A stretch of 62,000 nucleotides of DNA from Zygnema cylindricum (GCA_037447655.1 JBBHKE010001039.1:166472-228471); one strand, 5' to 3'. Counted from the first letter of the stretch, positions 20,936 to 32,800 are shown. Made by a program: numbers and translations. Notes: generated by a model not told the origin, from the sequence alone.

Positions 20936-22596
20936 AAGTGAGTGAATACTTCACTTTTGTTCTTCATAAAATAAACTTTCGTGTACCTGGAGAAATCATC
21001 AGTGAATGTGACCATATACTGAACTCCTCCAGCCGATGCTATTTGGGATGGTCCGAGGACATCCAAATGATTGAGCTAGAGGACTTTAGTGTATCTGTTT
21101 TCGGTCTCCTGTGGAAATGGCAATTTATGAATCTTGCCTAGTGAGCAGCCATCACATGTTTTCACAGACTGAGATGTGAGAGAAACACCTTTAACTTTCC
21201 TAGTATTCACCATCTTTTTCAAACTTTCATGATTAATATGACCTAACCTCTTATGCCATAATTCATTCTCCGATGACACACTGGAGTACAAAACATCTTT
21301 TTCTTTGCTTTCAACCATGTCCCTCCTGTACATCTTACTGACATCTCTAGTTCATTTTACTGCTATTTTTCTTAGCTTTGCCTGCTTCCCCCCTTTAAGG
21401 GTGACCTCAAAACCCTTACTCTCTACCAAAGATGTAGAAAATATATTATTTTTAAAATTTGGAACATGTAAAACATCGTGGAGGGTCCTTTCTACATACC
21501 TTCCCCCCACATCTACCATTAAAGATACATCACCCTGTGCTGAGGACTGGACACTCATGCCACAGTCATAGTAGAAATATTTCGGATGAGTTTGCTTTAA
21601 ATTTTTAAAAATTGCCTTGTCTCAACACATGTGGGCCAATGCTCTGTGTCCATGATCCATCCGCCATCTTTGGGAGCCTCGATTGCTGCCGCCATAGCAA
21701 ATAATTCCGCTTCCTCTTCATCATTGAAGCTCAGAGATGAATCTGCATCATCTGTAAAGGTTGAAAAAAGTGCATTTCCTCGTGAGGGATTTCCAGAAAA
21801 GCCTTGATGAAACTGGCTTTGTTGCCATCAACGCCAGTATAAACCAGTTTCATTTGCCTTTTTGAGCGTTGGACAATACGTGTTCGCGTGTTCTTTTTCA
21901 AAACAATAAAAACAAGCATTAGAAGACTGCCTATTTTGCCTCTGACTACCCTGATTAAATTGGTTTTGATTATGGTTAAACTAGTTTTTGTTTTGATTTA
22001 ACTGATTTTTCCTCTCAAAATCTTCATTGAAAGCTTCTACTTTTTTTTCACCATCAAGGACCTTACTTGTAGACTCCTCTTCTAATATAAGATTGAAAGC
22101 TAACTGAAAAGTCCAGCTAGATTTATTATGCCCTTTTAACGCTGCAGACACTCCTTTCATATGACTAGGGAGACCTCTAATAAGCAAAGCAGCTTGCTGA
22201 AACTCTGGAAAAGTGCCACCAGCTGAAGAGTGTGCATCAATGAGTTCCCGAAATTTATCGCAATACTCAGCCATAGACCCCCCCGAGTATTTGTAGTCCT
22301 AGATCCGGCCAGCCACGAAGAGCTCTTCTTGGACGTTTGCCTTTTCATGGGAAGTTTTCAGCGAAGTCCAAATCTCGCTCGCTTTTTCATCTTGAGCCGA
22401 GACATAACTAGACTTTCTGAAATGCAAAGAATCAAGTTGTTTTTGGCGAGGGAGTTCTTCTTCGCCCAGCTCGAATCTGTTTCATCAAGAGATCCATCCA
22501 AGATCCCTAACAAGTCTACAGTTTTAAAAGATGATTCAACCATAGCTGCCCAGTACGCATACTTCTGGCCATTGAAGATAGGAATTCTGGACGAAA

Positions 22597-22607
22597 GGCC
22601 CATAACC
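22597..22607 (-). promoter_or_regulatory. Partial half-tRNA-type primer binding site
   Basis: Minus strand GGTTATGGGCC follows 'gaacaaca', so an LTR may begin at 22608 on the plus strand. Complementarity to the initiator tRNA-Met anticodon arm is 11 nt here. Confidence 0.5.
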
Positions 22608-23650
22608 TGTTGTTCTACAACCAGAGTTGCAGGTGGAGGACCACCAGTAGTAGTAGATGTAGACATAGACTTCAGCAAAAGCTACCAGAAAACCTATCAA
22701 ACAGCCAACTTTGATATACCACAGAGATCACTTGAGGTGTTCAAATAACACCAAAATCCACACTATAACAATATCACCTACAGCCTGTCAATTCTTAAAA
22801 TTGCAGCCCAATTGAACCAATAAACCATAAGATGTAACACTTGGAAGTTTCCCAAAGACTGTCCCTTAGAGAGTTAGATCTCAATACTGGATAGACACAA
22901 TTTTGGCTAAGTCCTAACTTTATACTCATAGAGAGTATCAACTAAAAAATAATAAATCAGATCTCTACACCTGGAACAACAGTAGTGTACTACACTACGA
23001 CAAGGTACCGAATCAGTACGCTATTTGTATTGTGAGTACGTCCAAACCCTATTTGACTACTAGACAAAAATATACTTAGTGGAACACTACATTCTAATCC
23101 GCTAAGTAAAAACTACTGTGATTCAGATATGTAAATAGATTCCCCGTACAGTAGTGTTCAAGGTGCATAGTCAGCAGTGGATGCTAGCGTCCAGCCGACT
23201 GTTGATCAAGTGGTCCATGTCACCTGAGGTCGTATATAGTGATGAGTCATTTTGTGGTCTTACGTGAATCTCATCCGTTCACTCGATTCACATCTATGGT
23301 GGGTGTTGAATGTTGTACCACCATTCTCCCAGACAATCAATTGAGTCTTGTTTGTCCGATTCTTGAACATTATTCGTTCGATGTGTGACGCGTGGTAAAG
23401 TGTGTCGGCGCTTTCCGTAAAACCTGTATGATGTTCATTTTTTGACGCTTGTCCATGTAGAAGTACAATACACCTGCTACTGTCACACTAAATGAGGTAA
23501 GTATTACAACTTACGTAGACCAGAAAATATTCGAAGTACTTGGCCTCTCCTCTTAGCTCTAGTTTACTGAATATTCAGATTTTTTATTTCAACAGATGCA
23601 CAATATTTCATGTTTGTTTTTGGAAACCTTTAGTCCTCTCTGTATCACAT
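22608..23650 (-). repeat. Probable 5' LTR of the Copia at 19.9-22.7 kb
   Basis: Begins TG at the primer binding site and runs into non-coding DNA. The far end is not defined because no second copy of this LTR is in the window. Confidence 0.35.
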
Positions 23651-24627
23651 TGCTATGTTGCCATGCTGCTCTGGTCACATCGCAGTCATAGCAGCTTGCG
23701 TACTAAGTACTAAGTTAATTGAAACGTACGGAATTGGACTTGAAGTGACGCGAAGAAACATAGACAAAGGTGCGGAATGTGTTGGAGAAATGGACGGCGG
23801 ATCGCGAAACGATCCGATGATTAATATTCGAAATGATTTAAATTGTACGTCGGTCGTATGAAACATAATGCGGGGGTCAAATATGTGATGAATTGGACAC
23901 CACCAGAGCTACGGATGGCTGCGCCGTCAGTGTGGTGAGGGACGCGGAATTTCGTCCATCACATGATATTTATTTTGGACAGTCCCGATTCATTTGACGG
24001 AATTTGTAAGACATGTAAATATTTAACAATGTTTGTCCCGTGTATAAATTATTTATGCAGCTCTCAGGTACACTCACATTAATAGAGGTAGTTGATTGAT
24101 TACGTACGGCTGGTATGCCTCCGTACAGTTAGTAGTAAGCTGTAGTGTATATTTGTAGGACAGTCATTTCTAGACTTAGGAACTTTTTGGACAGAAACTG
24201 TTTCTGCTCCTTTTTGGGAATTTCATCTGAGAATTGCTCTCAGTTTTATTGGCAAAATTATCTGAAATTTTGCATGTGTGTTTCTCCTTGTGTTGGCAAC
24301 ATCGTGGAAAATTGGCAGACCTATTGTGTGTCTGATTTGCTTGGGGCTTCATTGTGAAGTTGGTCAGATTTATCAAAGTTCTGGCAGGCTGTTTTTCTGC
24401 AACTTTGACTGAGTGTTGTGATTATTCGGTTTGGTATTATTATTTTAAATTTGGTAGTAATACTTAGTGGGTTAGGAAATATCAGGTTGAGTAGTTTCAG
24501 CTTGGTTTGGTTATTCTGTAGAAATCTGAGTGGGATCAAAGGAGGTTGTTTTCGGGTAGTCTGTGGTGCTTCCGAGGGTACATTCATGGCTGAAAAGGGC
24601 TATGAACAACATTTCAAAGATTCAAAT
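23651..24627. other. Unassigned DNA, partly shared with 48.7-49.1 kb
   Basis: Small CpG-rich ORF-like stretch near 23690-23860 with no family match. 24365-24600 shares blocks such as 'ctgtttttctgca' and 'catggctgaaa' with 48740-49130. Confidence 0.35.
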
Positions 24628-25340
24628 CTAATGAAACTTACCCGGTACATCGTCGGCAAGGCCATTTATCGAGTAATTTTGACCGCGGTTTGTGAATATT
24701 ATCATCGCAGACTCGATTCGTGCATTCGCTCCTCCTGTGAGTCGTACCATCAATGTCATGACCTCTCCACCACCCGCAATGTCCGTGTATCTTACAACCT
24801 CGTCGCCGCAAAAGCCCAAAGTTTGCTTGTTGTCCATATTTACAATTAAGTGGGTTTCGTCCATGTTCCCCACCAAATCCTCATTAAAATGACCTATTAT
24901 CCACCAAAAAAATATAAAAATACAAAAGAAAACAAAACACAAGTAAGTATAATGAAAAAAATAACATTGTTGGTTTACATTGTAGTCATCTTTAAAAAGT
25001 TAGGGGGTTTCTAAGACAACAAATGTCCTTTTCACACTCGTTTCCCTCAAAAAGCACGGAAAAAATACTAAATTACAAACTTTATATGATAAGAAGCAAC
25101 AAAGGGAAGGAAAATACGAGGCTTACCCGATAGAAATCCTGTTTTTAATACGCCCATGTGATATGCCACGGTCTTCTTGAGGTATTCCTCCTTCTCCGGA
25201 CTTAATTGCAATTTGCCCTTTTGAGCTCGAGCAACAATGCTATGCTTTTCAAAAAAGCGTGGAATCCAACACTGAGTGATTCTAATGTCGATCACTTTAT
25301 CATTGCCATTGATAAATTCTGTCGCACCATTTTTCTTCAT
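24628..25340 (-). pseudogene. Pogo-like DDE transposase, N-terminal part with one intron
   Basis: First segment (25340-25127): 'CWIPRFFEKHSIVARAQKGK' and 'LSPEKEEYLKKTVAYHMGVL', like the HTH/CENP-B-type DNA-binding region, ending at a strong GTAAGC donor. The next segment begins after a TAG acceptor near 24898: 'LVGNMDETHLIVNMDNKQTL' with the first catalytic Asp (NMDET), 'VMTLMVRLTGGANARIESAM' and 'IIFTNRGQNYSINGLADDVP', typical of DDE superfamily endonucleases of the pogo/Tigger kind, ending at another GTAAGT donor. The second and third catalytic acidic residues are not found to the left, so the copy is truncated. A Copia LTR lies close upstream (25473). Some start or exon choices are uncertain. 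Confidence 0.65.
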
Positions 25341-25472
25341 TTAAACAATGATGTAATTAGCCATTTTACCCACAATTATAGTTGACATTTTCATGCCTGC
25401 CTTTTGGAAATCAGAATAATTCGTCCACTAAGTCGTTGTGAACCTTCGTCACCCATGGTAGCTCCTTTCTAC

Positions 25473-26040
25473 TGCTGAAATCACAAGATTTGTGGAGAAT
25501 TTTCTAGGTCTGAATAGCTTAGTAGAAAAAGAAAGGAAAAGCGTAGGAAGTGTGGCTCCACCTCTTTTCTTTATCCCCCATACTTGTTGTAGTCACTAAA
25601 AGAGAGAGAGAGTAGTATAGCCATGGATGCCTCAGCTCCATAGGCAGGACTAAAGAGTGACATAAGTCACTCTCAACAAAAGGTTGAGTTCAGCAGGACT
25701 CAAAACTCTGACAGGCAGAGCGAGGCGTAGCCGTCAACTCTAACCGATCTATCATTGGAGTTCGTTAAATTACATAGGGTGTGATAATTACTTAAACTGT
25801 GTTATGATCTTTAATCCGATTAACGAAATTACGAATGAGGGGACATAGAACTAGTTAATATATAGTGCAAACATGATCACGCACAAAAAAAATGAATCGG
25901 ACATTTGTTTTGATGCCTAACATTAAATGTCAGTTTTTGATCCAACAACACATATCGCCGTCGAGATCCCAGAATGTTCACTTTCGTAGTTTTGGGACGT
26001 GGCATGACCTTGCGCCACATGGAGAGATAACATTTGGTCG
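25473..26040 (+). repeat. Truncated Copia LTR (first 568 bp)
   Basis: tgctgaaatc... matches 38851 onward: 'ttttctaggtct', 'tagtcactaaaagagagaga', 'atggatgcctcagctcc', 'agtgacataagtcactctca', 'ggcatgacctt', 'ggagagataacatttggtcg'. It ends abruptly at 26040 and continues straight into integrase coding sequence, so the rest of the LTR, gag and protease were deleted. Confidence 0.7.
25692..25762 (-). promoter_or_regulatory. tRNA-like module in truncated LTR (antisense)
   Basis: Reverse complement of 'gactcaaaactctgacaggc' and 'gtcaactctaaccgatct' gives a B-box-like and an A-box-like segment in the order of a tRNA gene. Decayed relative to 38502-38570. Confidence 0.4.
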
Positions 26041-26570
26041 AGACTACAAGGTCTGGGTGGAGAAACTACACGGAGTTCCGATCTTGGCGTTCAGATCGGA
26101 TAATGGAGGTGAATACACCTCTAACAAATTTAAGCAATTTCTACTTGATGAGGGTATAAGTCACAATCTGACAGTTCCATATACCCTTGAGCAGAATGGA
26201 GTTTCGGAAAGACTAAACATGAGAGTCACAAAGATTGCTAGGTCCATGCTTGTAGACAAGGGTATAGATCTCAAATTTTGGGCTGAAGCACTTAACTGTG
26301 CAGTCTATATAAAGAATAGAGTTACATCCAGATCTGTAAGCTCTACACCTTATGAGCTGTGGACAGGGAAGGTCCCAGATGTTAGTCACTTTATAGTTTT
26401 TGGGAGTAAGTGCTTTATTTTAGATAACTCACCAGATAAGTGGAAAATGGAGGCCAAAGGCTTAGCATGAATTCTCTTGGGTTATGATGATAATGCAAAG
26501 GGATATAGAGTGTACGTCTTATCTAAACAAAAGATTTTTGTGTCTCGGAATATTCAGATTAAAGATGAAT
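26041..26570 (+). pseudogene. Copia integrase fragment
   Basis: 'RSDNGGEYTSNKFKQFLLDE' holds the second catalytic Asp and 'QNGVSERLNMRV' the catalytic Glu of the Copia integrase core. The first Asp and the zinc-binding region are missing because the segment is fused to a truncated LTR. Continues with 'PYELWTGKVPDVSHFIVFGS', a stop at 26468-26470, and then 'GYDDNAKGYRVYVLSKQKIF' in frame. Belongs to the same element as the RT at 26958 and the RNase H at 35169. Confidence 0.85.
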
Positions 26571-26957
26571 AGGATTTGGTTGATCTGTTCAAAGCAACAA
26601 GTACACCAACATTGAACCATAAACAAGAGTTTGTCATCTTTCACCACCAACAACAAGTGTATTTTCCGGTGCCATCTCTTCCCATAAGTACACCTTTTGC
26701 TACTTCACCACTTGTTCTTGCTACGGATGCTTCTCAACTACATCGAACTCCGGAGGAACAGTTTGCTACACCTTAGGATTCTGCAGCAATTTCAGCACCA
26801 CGAAATCGGAGATTGCCAACCATTTCAGCCTCAGAATTTCCGGAGGGAAGAAGATCTAGCAGTCGCCTGCAAACCGGTTCTTACTTTGCTTTTTCTACAG
26901 CATCAGTGGAACCTATGACTATCAAAGAGGCCTTCTCATCACCGGAGAGAAACCACT

Positions 26958-27844
26958 AGATTGAGGCGGTCAACGAGGAGATGAAGTCTATTATGGAGGC
27001 ACAGACATGGGAGGTGGTGGACTTGCCCCCGGGGAGGAAAGCCATTGGGAGCAAGTGGGTCTTCAAAGTCAAACTGAATCCGGACAACACTATTGAAAGG
27101 TATAAGGCCAAAATTGTGGCTAATGGGTACAACCAGAAAGAAGGTATTGACTTTGAGGAAACCTTCTCCCTGTCGTCAGATTTCCTACTGTCAGAATTTT
27201 GTTAAGTTTAGGTGCTATAGAAAACATGGAAATACATAAGATGGATGTTAAGACAGCCTTTTTGCATGGAGAGTTAGAAGAAACTATTTATGTGCAGCAG
27301 CCTGAAATGTATGAAGAAAAAGGGAAAGAAAAGTTAGTCTACAAACTGATAAAATCTTTGTATGGGCTGAAACAAGCCCCTAGACAATGGAATCTGAAGT
27401 TAGATGAATTTCTGACTAGTCTAGGATTCAAAAGAATTAGTTCACATCATTCAGTCTATGTCTTACAAGGGGAGGATGGGATTTTTTATATCGTTGTATA
27501 TGTGGATGATCTTTTATTAATAAGTAAATCCATAAATGAAATAAACCGTATCAAAGCAGCTTTGAGGTCTAGGTTTGAAATGAAAGACCTAGGTGAGGCC
27601 AAATATATATTGGGCATACAAGTTGAAAGGGATAAAAAAAACAGATTGATTATGCTAACCCAGAAAGAAGCTATAGGGAACATGCTGGAAAAATTTGAGA
27701 TGAAGGATGTGAAGGGATGTGTAACTCCCATGGAATTTAGACAGAAGCTGGAGGGGATTGAATCAAACTCGGGCATAATGGTTAGTGAAAGCTTAGAGTC
27801 AGGGGATGAAAAGTTTATGGCTACAAAGCCATATAGACAGGTAG
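26958..27844 (+). pseudogene. Copia reverse transcriptase, split by a Gypsy insertion
   Basis: 'AQTWEVVDLPPGRKAIGSKW', 'KEGIDFEETF', a frameshift near 27190, then 'MEIHKMDVKTAFLHGELEET' (RT motif A Asp), 'LIKSLYGLKQAPRQWNLKLD', 'VVYVDDLLLISKS' (YVDD catalytic box) and 'FEMKDLGEAKYILGIQVERD'. It stops at 'KPYRQV', exactly where the Gypsy LTR begins. The next residues, 'GSLIYFINCTRLDIAAAVGV', follow at 35169. This ORF is among the best-preserved Copia RTs in the window. Confidence 0.9.
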
Positions 27845-28341
27845 TGTAAAAGAGGCACGATACACCACAACACGTTACAGTGCACAGCGGAAAACAACAA
27901 AGATCTTCCCGTAGCAACAACAGGAATACACAGAACTCACAGACAAGGTTGAGCTTATTTACTTGAGAGAAAGTACAAGGTTGCGCTAGCTGTGTCGGTC
28001 TACTTCAGGTGTCCCATTCACTAGGTCTACTCGCCTATTTAAACTAGCTAACTGCTAGTCAACTTAGTACTATACAGCTGTACACGTGGGCCTTCGCGGC
28101 CAACCGAGATCTTCTAGAACTATACAGTTCCATCTAAATTCTGCGGCGTTGCTATGCTGCGCTGCTGCGCTACTGAGTTGCTATGCTGCGCTGCTGCGCT
28201 ACTAAGTTGCTATGCTGCTATGCTGCGCTGGTCTGGAATCGCAGCTGCGCTGCTCTGGAATCGCAACTGCGCTGCTCTGAAATCGCAACAATAGCAGTCT
28301 AGCCCTAGCCACTAAGTACCCAATTCTGTAACCTTGTTACA
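27845..28341 (-). repeat. 3' LTR of the Gypsy element (497 bp)
   Basis: TGTAA...TTACA inverted ends. Contains short imperfect repeats of 'gctatgctgcgctgctgcgc' (about 28145-28230), with an 8-bp unit gained relative to the other LTR. Confidence 0.95.
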
Positions 28342-28378
28342 CTGCCTCCCACTAAAGGGTTCAGCGTCCCGCTGAACT
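28342..28378 (-). promoter_or_regulatory. Polypurine tract and a perfect hairpin before the 3' LTR
   Basis: Minus strand AGTGGGAGGCAG abuts the LTR (28342-28353). Next to it 'gttcagcg-tcc-cgctgaac' (about 28360-28378) is an 8-bp perfect stem with a 3-nt loop, between the last ORF stop and the tract. Confidence 0.6.
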
Positions 28379-28387
28379 TTGATTGAC

Positions 28388-29659
28388 TCAGGGAAACTGT
28401 AATTGCCGAAGTATGTCATATGTTTCCTCGGGACACTCTTCGAACTCTTGGCGAAGGGCTTCGAGTTGTTGTTGGAGCTGTTCACATCGGGTCTCCAGTA
28501 ACGCGATGTGATGGTCTGCAGCTGCCAACCGCCTCCGAGTGATGCGTTCGCGAACCTGATTTTCTCCTTCCTCAACCTCGGGTACTTTGGGTTGCTGCGG
28601 AACGTCTGCTGATGCAGGCTCCTCGGGTTTCGGAATCCTGGGTTCGAGTTCAGCCACTGGGGAAACTTCTTCTGGTTCCTCGTCCGCGGGTTCCCACTGA
28701 GGTACCTTCCGTAACTTGAAGGACACGTGTTTTCTTGCAGCTCGGGCCCGCTGCAGAGCATTCCTTCGAGCCAGCTTGAGTACTCGCACCTCAGGGGTGA
28801 CCTCCGCTCGAGAGATGATGTCGTGGAGGCGGACATCCCACGGATGATAATGGCGAAGTAACTCGGGAACATCAATTTTGTACTTGTAGTTTTCCTCTAC
28901 CACTTCTACGAACGGTAAAGTGTGAGGATCCCGCTGCACATAGCCTTTATGATTATTCCCCAGGTCCTTGGTCCGCATGAAATTCCACGCTGGGTGTGAC
29001 GGAACGTCGGCAGGGATACGGATAGGATCTCCAGGCTTCCCTGTACGCCATTCTTCGGGCCACTCCGAGGGGTCCCGATAAAACCTTTTGGCGAAGCTGA
29101 AGGCGAGGTCCGGATGCTGGGTGTCGACCGGTAGTGGGAAGAGGTAGTCGGGAATTTCCTCTCCCTGTTCACTCTCCTCCTCCGAATCTCTTCGGTTTTC
29201 GCGCAAGAGAAATACATCGTCACCACTGGGGTATTGTTCCTCTGCCTTCCTCTCCGCACTTTCAGACGACTACTCGTCCGCGGTGCTCTCCTTGTTCGGG
29301 TCCCGCATCACCTCTAAATCTGAGGCGCGCTCCTCAATTGGCGGAGGCGTTGGTTCGCGTTCCGGTTCCTCCGCCTCCGACAACTCATGGTCCGCTTGAA
29401 ATTCCTGATCACCTTCCCGAGTTGGGGTGTATTCAGGGTCCTGTGAGTTTTCTGACCCCTCTCCTCCACTGGTTTCTGCCGGTCCTGCCTCGCTGCTGGC
29501 GCTTTCCTCCGGTTCCGGCTCCACTTCGACTTCTCTTCGCCTGCTTGCTTCCACCATGGCCTCCGCCGCCCTTAGCAATCTCTCGGGACGGTTCGGGTCT
29601 CCTTGTCCCACTCGCACTAGTCTCCTCTTTTTCGGTGGTGGAGAGGATGACGACGCCAT
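28388..29659 (-). pseudogene. Extra ORF (ORF3) of the Gypsy element: acidic, NLS-like, coiled coil
   Basis: Best start is the ATG at 29659 ('MASSSSPPPKKRRLVRVGQG'), giving about 423 codons to the stop at 28388, interrupted once by TAG at 29270-29272. Seen: a basic NLS-like cluster at residues 7-13; a long Glu/Pro/Ser-rich acidic stretch; a middle part with 'FAKRFYRDPSEWPEEWRTGK' and 'HPWDVRLHDIISRAEVTPEV'; a second acidic stretch; and a C-terminal heptad region 'LLETRCEQLQQQLEALRQEF' predicted to form a coiled coil. No signal peptide, membrane segment or zinc finger. It has the same reading frame as gag-pol, 211 bp after the pol stop, with no other stop between. The position is that of env in retroviruses, but the content is not env-like. 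Function unknown; nuclear interaction is a guess. Confidence 0.7.
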
Positions 29660-29872
29660 AGACACTGCTGAACCAGACAATTCCGGTAGCTCCAGAAGCG
29701 AAGGTAAACTGATTGTGCGGAGAGAAACCGTTTTCAAGTTGTTGAGACTAGGTTGGTCGTGAGGACGAATGGCGGCTGTATTGCCGGGGGTCGAGGGTTT
29801 CACTTTTGGACTGTGCAAAGCGTCGCAGCGTGCGAGGGTATCGCAGCGTCCAACATTTATAAAACTGCGCTG

Positions 29873-32800
29873 CTACGGCGAAATTGAGGGTTCGTCGTCA
29901 CCTACATAGTGAAACACAATTGCGCCGTTGCGCTTTCCCGTCAGCGCAGCGGTGGTGCTGCGATCCTCTGACGTCATCGTGACCATGTTGCGCTGCGGTG
30001 GCTGCGCTGCTACGGCGCTGCGGTGTGGTAACATCGCCGCTGCGGTCCTTTGTCGCGTCCCCAATATGATTGCGATGGTTGCGCCTCTGCGATTCGCCCC
30101 TTTGTTGCGGCCGCTGCGATTGCCCCTCTGGTAAAGCTGAGTGTCCTCACTCCGCTGAAACCGGCGCAGCAACTCCGGGGAATGAAGATCTTTACCGTCC
30201 ACCCAAGAGTCGTCCTCGGCACCGTAACCCTTCCAACGCACCAAGTATTGGGTGGAGTTGGAATTCCGAGAGTGACGTGACTGAAGGATCTCTTCCACCT
30301 CATACACGTCTGAGGTTCCTTGAACGGGTGGTAAAGGAGTATGCCGTCGTGGATTAGAGAACATTGAATCAGGATCGCGGAATGGTTTAAGAAGGGAAAC
30401 ATGGAAGACATTGTGGATATGCCACTCCGTTGGGATATCCAACTTGTACGCTACGTCGCCTACACGGGAAAGAATTGTGAATGGTCGCGTGAACTTTGGT
30501 GCCAACTTCTTAGAGAGGGCACCCGGCAAGGAGAGGTTTACCATATTAAGGCAAACCTTGTCCCCCACACAGAAGACGGTGTCATTCCGATGAGCGTCGG
30601 CCTGCGACTTTTGACGATCCTTTGCCATTTGGAGCGCCTTGGCCACCTTTTCCAGGTTTTCTTGCAAAGTTTTGGCAAAGTCCAAAGCAGCCGGTGTTTG
30701 GCAGTCCGCTACCAATAAGTTTTGGGGTAGAGTGGGTTGTCGTCCATTGAGGGGGAATGGCGTAGCATTGGTTGACGAGTGTACTGCACTGTTGTATGCT
30801 ACCTCGATTGACGTTAAATGGTCCACCTAATCCGTTTGGTGTACTGAGACATAAGCCCGCAATGCTTCCTCCAAAGTTCGATTCACCCTTTCAGTCTGAC
30901 CATCAGTTTGAGGGTGGTAGGCTGTGGACATGGCCAGCAGCGTTCCGCATAACGCAAATAGGTTTTGCCAAAAGTGGCTCACGAATTTTGGATCGCGGTC
31001 GCTGACGATCTTTTTCGGAAGACCGTGATGGCAGAATATTTCCCGAAAGAATAAGTCCGCAATATTTCGTGCAGTAGCTGTAGTGGTCGTGGGTAGAAAA
31101 TGTGCCATTTTCGTCAGGTAATCCACGACGACGAAGATTGAGTTGTAACCCTCTTTCGTCCGGGGAAGGGCCACGATGAAATCCATCGAGATCGCTTCCC
31201 AAGGAACAGATGGAATTGGGAGGGGGTGTAACAAGCCTTGTTGCCCTGAATCCGATTTGTTTCTATTACACGAGTCACACGTCCGGACATATTTTGCAAT
31301 GTCTCGAGTCATGTTTGGCCAGTAATACGCCTCAGCGACACGTGCGGTTGTTTTATCACGCCCAAAATGTCCACTGAGCGGCTCATCGTGACTCATTTGA
31401 AGAATCGTGTGACGAAGTGCCGTATTTGTTGGCACATAAAGCCGTGTTGTCTTACTCGGCCTGTACCGCCACATACCATTGGCGGTTCAAACGAGTACCT
31501 TCCGTTTGGTGAGTTCCTTAAGTGAATCATCGTCGCCGTAGGCGGCCTTGATCTGACTTAACCACTGTTCGTCCACTTGCACCGTACTGGTGACTGCGCT
31601 GAGCCTCGTATCTTGCGCTGCGGTCGACGCTGCGCTTGTCTTTTGCACAAAGTCTCCGTTTTTCTGCTGCGGTGCTGGCGGTCGTTGCTCCGCTGCCGGC
31701 GCAGTGATGTCAGGTCTTCTTGACAGCGCATCCGCCAGGTTCGTCTTGCCCGGCTTATATTGTATAACAAGTTCCGGACCGAAGGTTTGTAGGAACGTCA
31801 TCCAGCGCACTTGTTTCTTGGACAACTTCGGCTGAGTTTGGAGATATTGTAAGGCGTGGTGATCCGTGATAACTGTGATCCGTTTCCCCTGAACGTAACA
31901 CTTCCAAACCTCCAGCGCATTGATAATAGCCATTGTCTCCTTCTCATGGGTGGCCCAGTTCAACTCCGCTGCCTTAAGTTTGCGACTGTCGTAGGCGATG
32001 GGTTGGAGGCCTTTTCCTTGATCCTGCATAAGGATCGCTCCAATAGCCATATCGCTAGCGTCGGTAATTATCGTCCAAGGTAAATTCGGATCGGGAACAG
32101 CTAACACAGGGGGGGTAACCAACCGCTCCTATAGCGTGTTAAAGGCTGCCCCTTGCGCCGCTTTCCAATTATAGGGCGCATCTTTCTTGAGCAATTCCGT
32201 GAGCGGTGCAGCGATTTTTGCGAAACCTTCGACAAAACGTCGATAATAGGAGCATAGTCCTAGAAAGCTCCGTAACTCCGTGATATTTGCCGGCTGCGGC
32301 CACTCCTTAATGGCCTTTGTCTTGTTTGGGTCCACTGCGATTCCGTCTCGGCTCACCACATGGCCCAAAAAATCAATTTTCTCCTTGAAGAAGTCACATT
32401 TACTTCTTTTTACGTATAACTTATGCTCCCGAAGAACTTGTAGGACCGTCCGTAAATGCTTCATATGTTCTTCCTCCGTTCGGCTATACACCAATATGTC
32501 ATCTAAGAAGACGATCACAAACGCGTCCAGATATTGCCGAAAGATGGAATTCATTAAATGCATAAAGGTCACCGGTGCGTTAGGCAACCCGAACGACATT
32601 ACCCGAAACTGGAAATGACCGTATCGAGTCCTGAACGCCGTCTTCTCCACATCATTCTCGGCAACTCTGATCTGGTGGTAGCCGCTCCGCAAGTCTATTT
32701 TTGAAAAATACTTGGCACCTCGAAGTCGATCTAACAATTCGTCGATCCTCGGCAGGGGATACGCATTCTTTACCGTTAATTTGTTCAGCGCTCGGTAGTC

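Larger units (their letters stand above)
19856..22678 (-). pseudogene. Copia element 5' half: gag, protease, integrase (broken)
   Basis: Minus strand from 22678: gag start 'MLKSMSTSTTTGGPPP' inside a putative LTR, PBS region ('QVMGLSSRIPIFNGQKYAYW'), gag core (22274-21981, 'MAEYCDKFRELIDAH'), CCHC knuckle 'CFYCFEKEHANTYC' near 21900, protease region near 21640 with 'WIMDTEHWPT' where DSG is expected and 'DVLHVPNFKNNIFSTSLVES', pre-integrase HHCC ('LWHKRLGHINHESLKKMV', 'CDGCSLGKIHKLPF', 21270-21100), integrase core ('LDVLGPSQIASAGGVQYMVT', near 21060), interrupted by an LTR fragment (20758-20935), then 'YKRWTGRKPYVSHLKVFGSR' and 'GYDEKCK' (20668-20510), and the linker 'RRSSIRLQERQ' (20140). 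It ends at 'VNEEMA' where RT would begin. A different family from the 14.4-kb and 17-kb elements, since it overlaps them in content. Confidence 0.8.

Noticed and set aside
28388-29659. Env-like protein in the Gypsy element
   Set aside because: No signal peptide, transmembrane segment or fusion-type features.
29134-29661. 175-codon plus-strand ORF opposite ORF3 of the Gypsy element
   Set aside because: It mirrors the acidic coding strand (Pro/Ser-rich antisense) and has no domain; ORF3 is colinear with the element.
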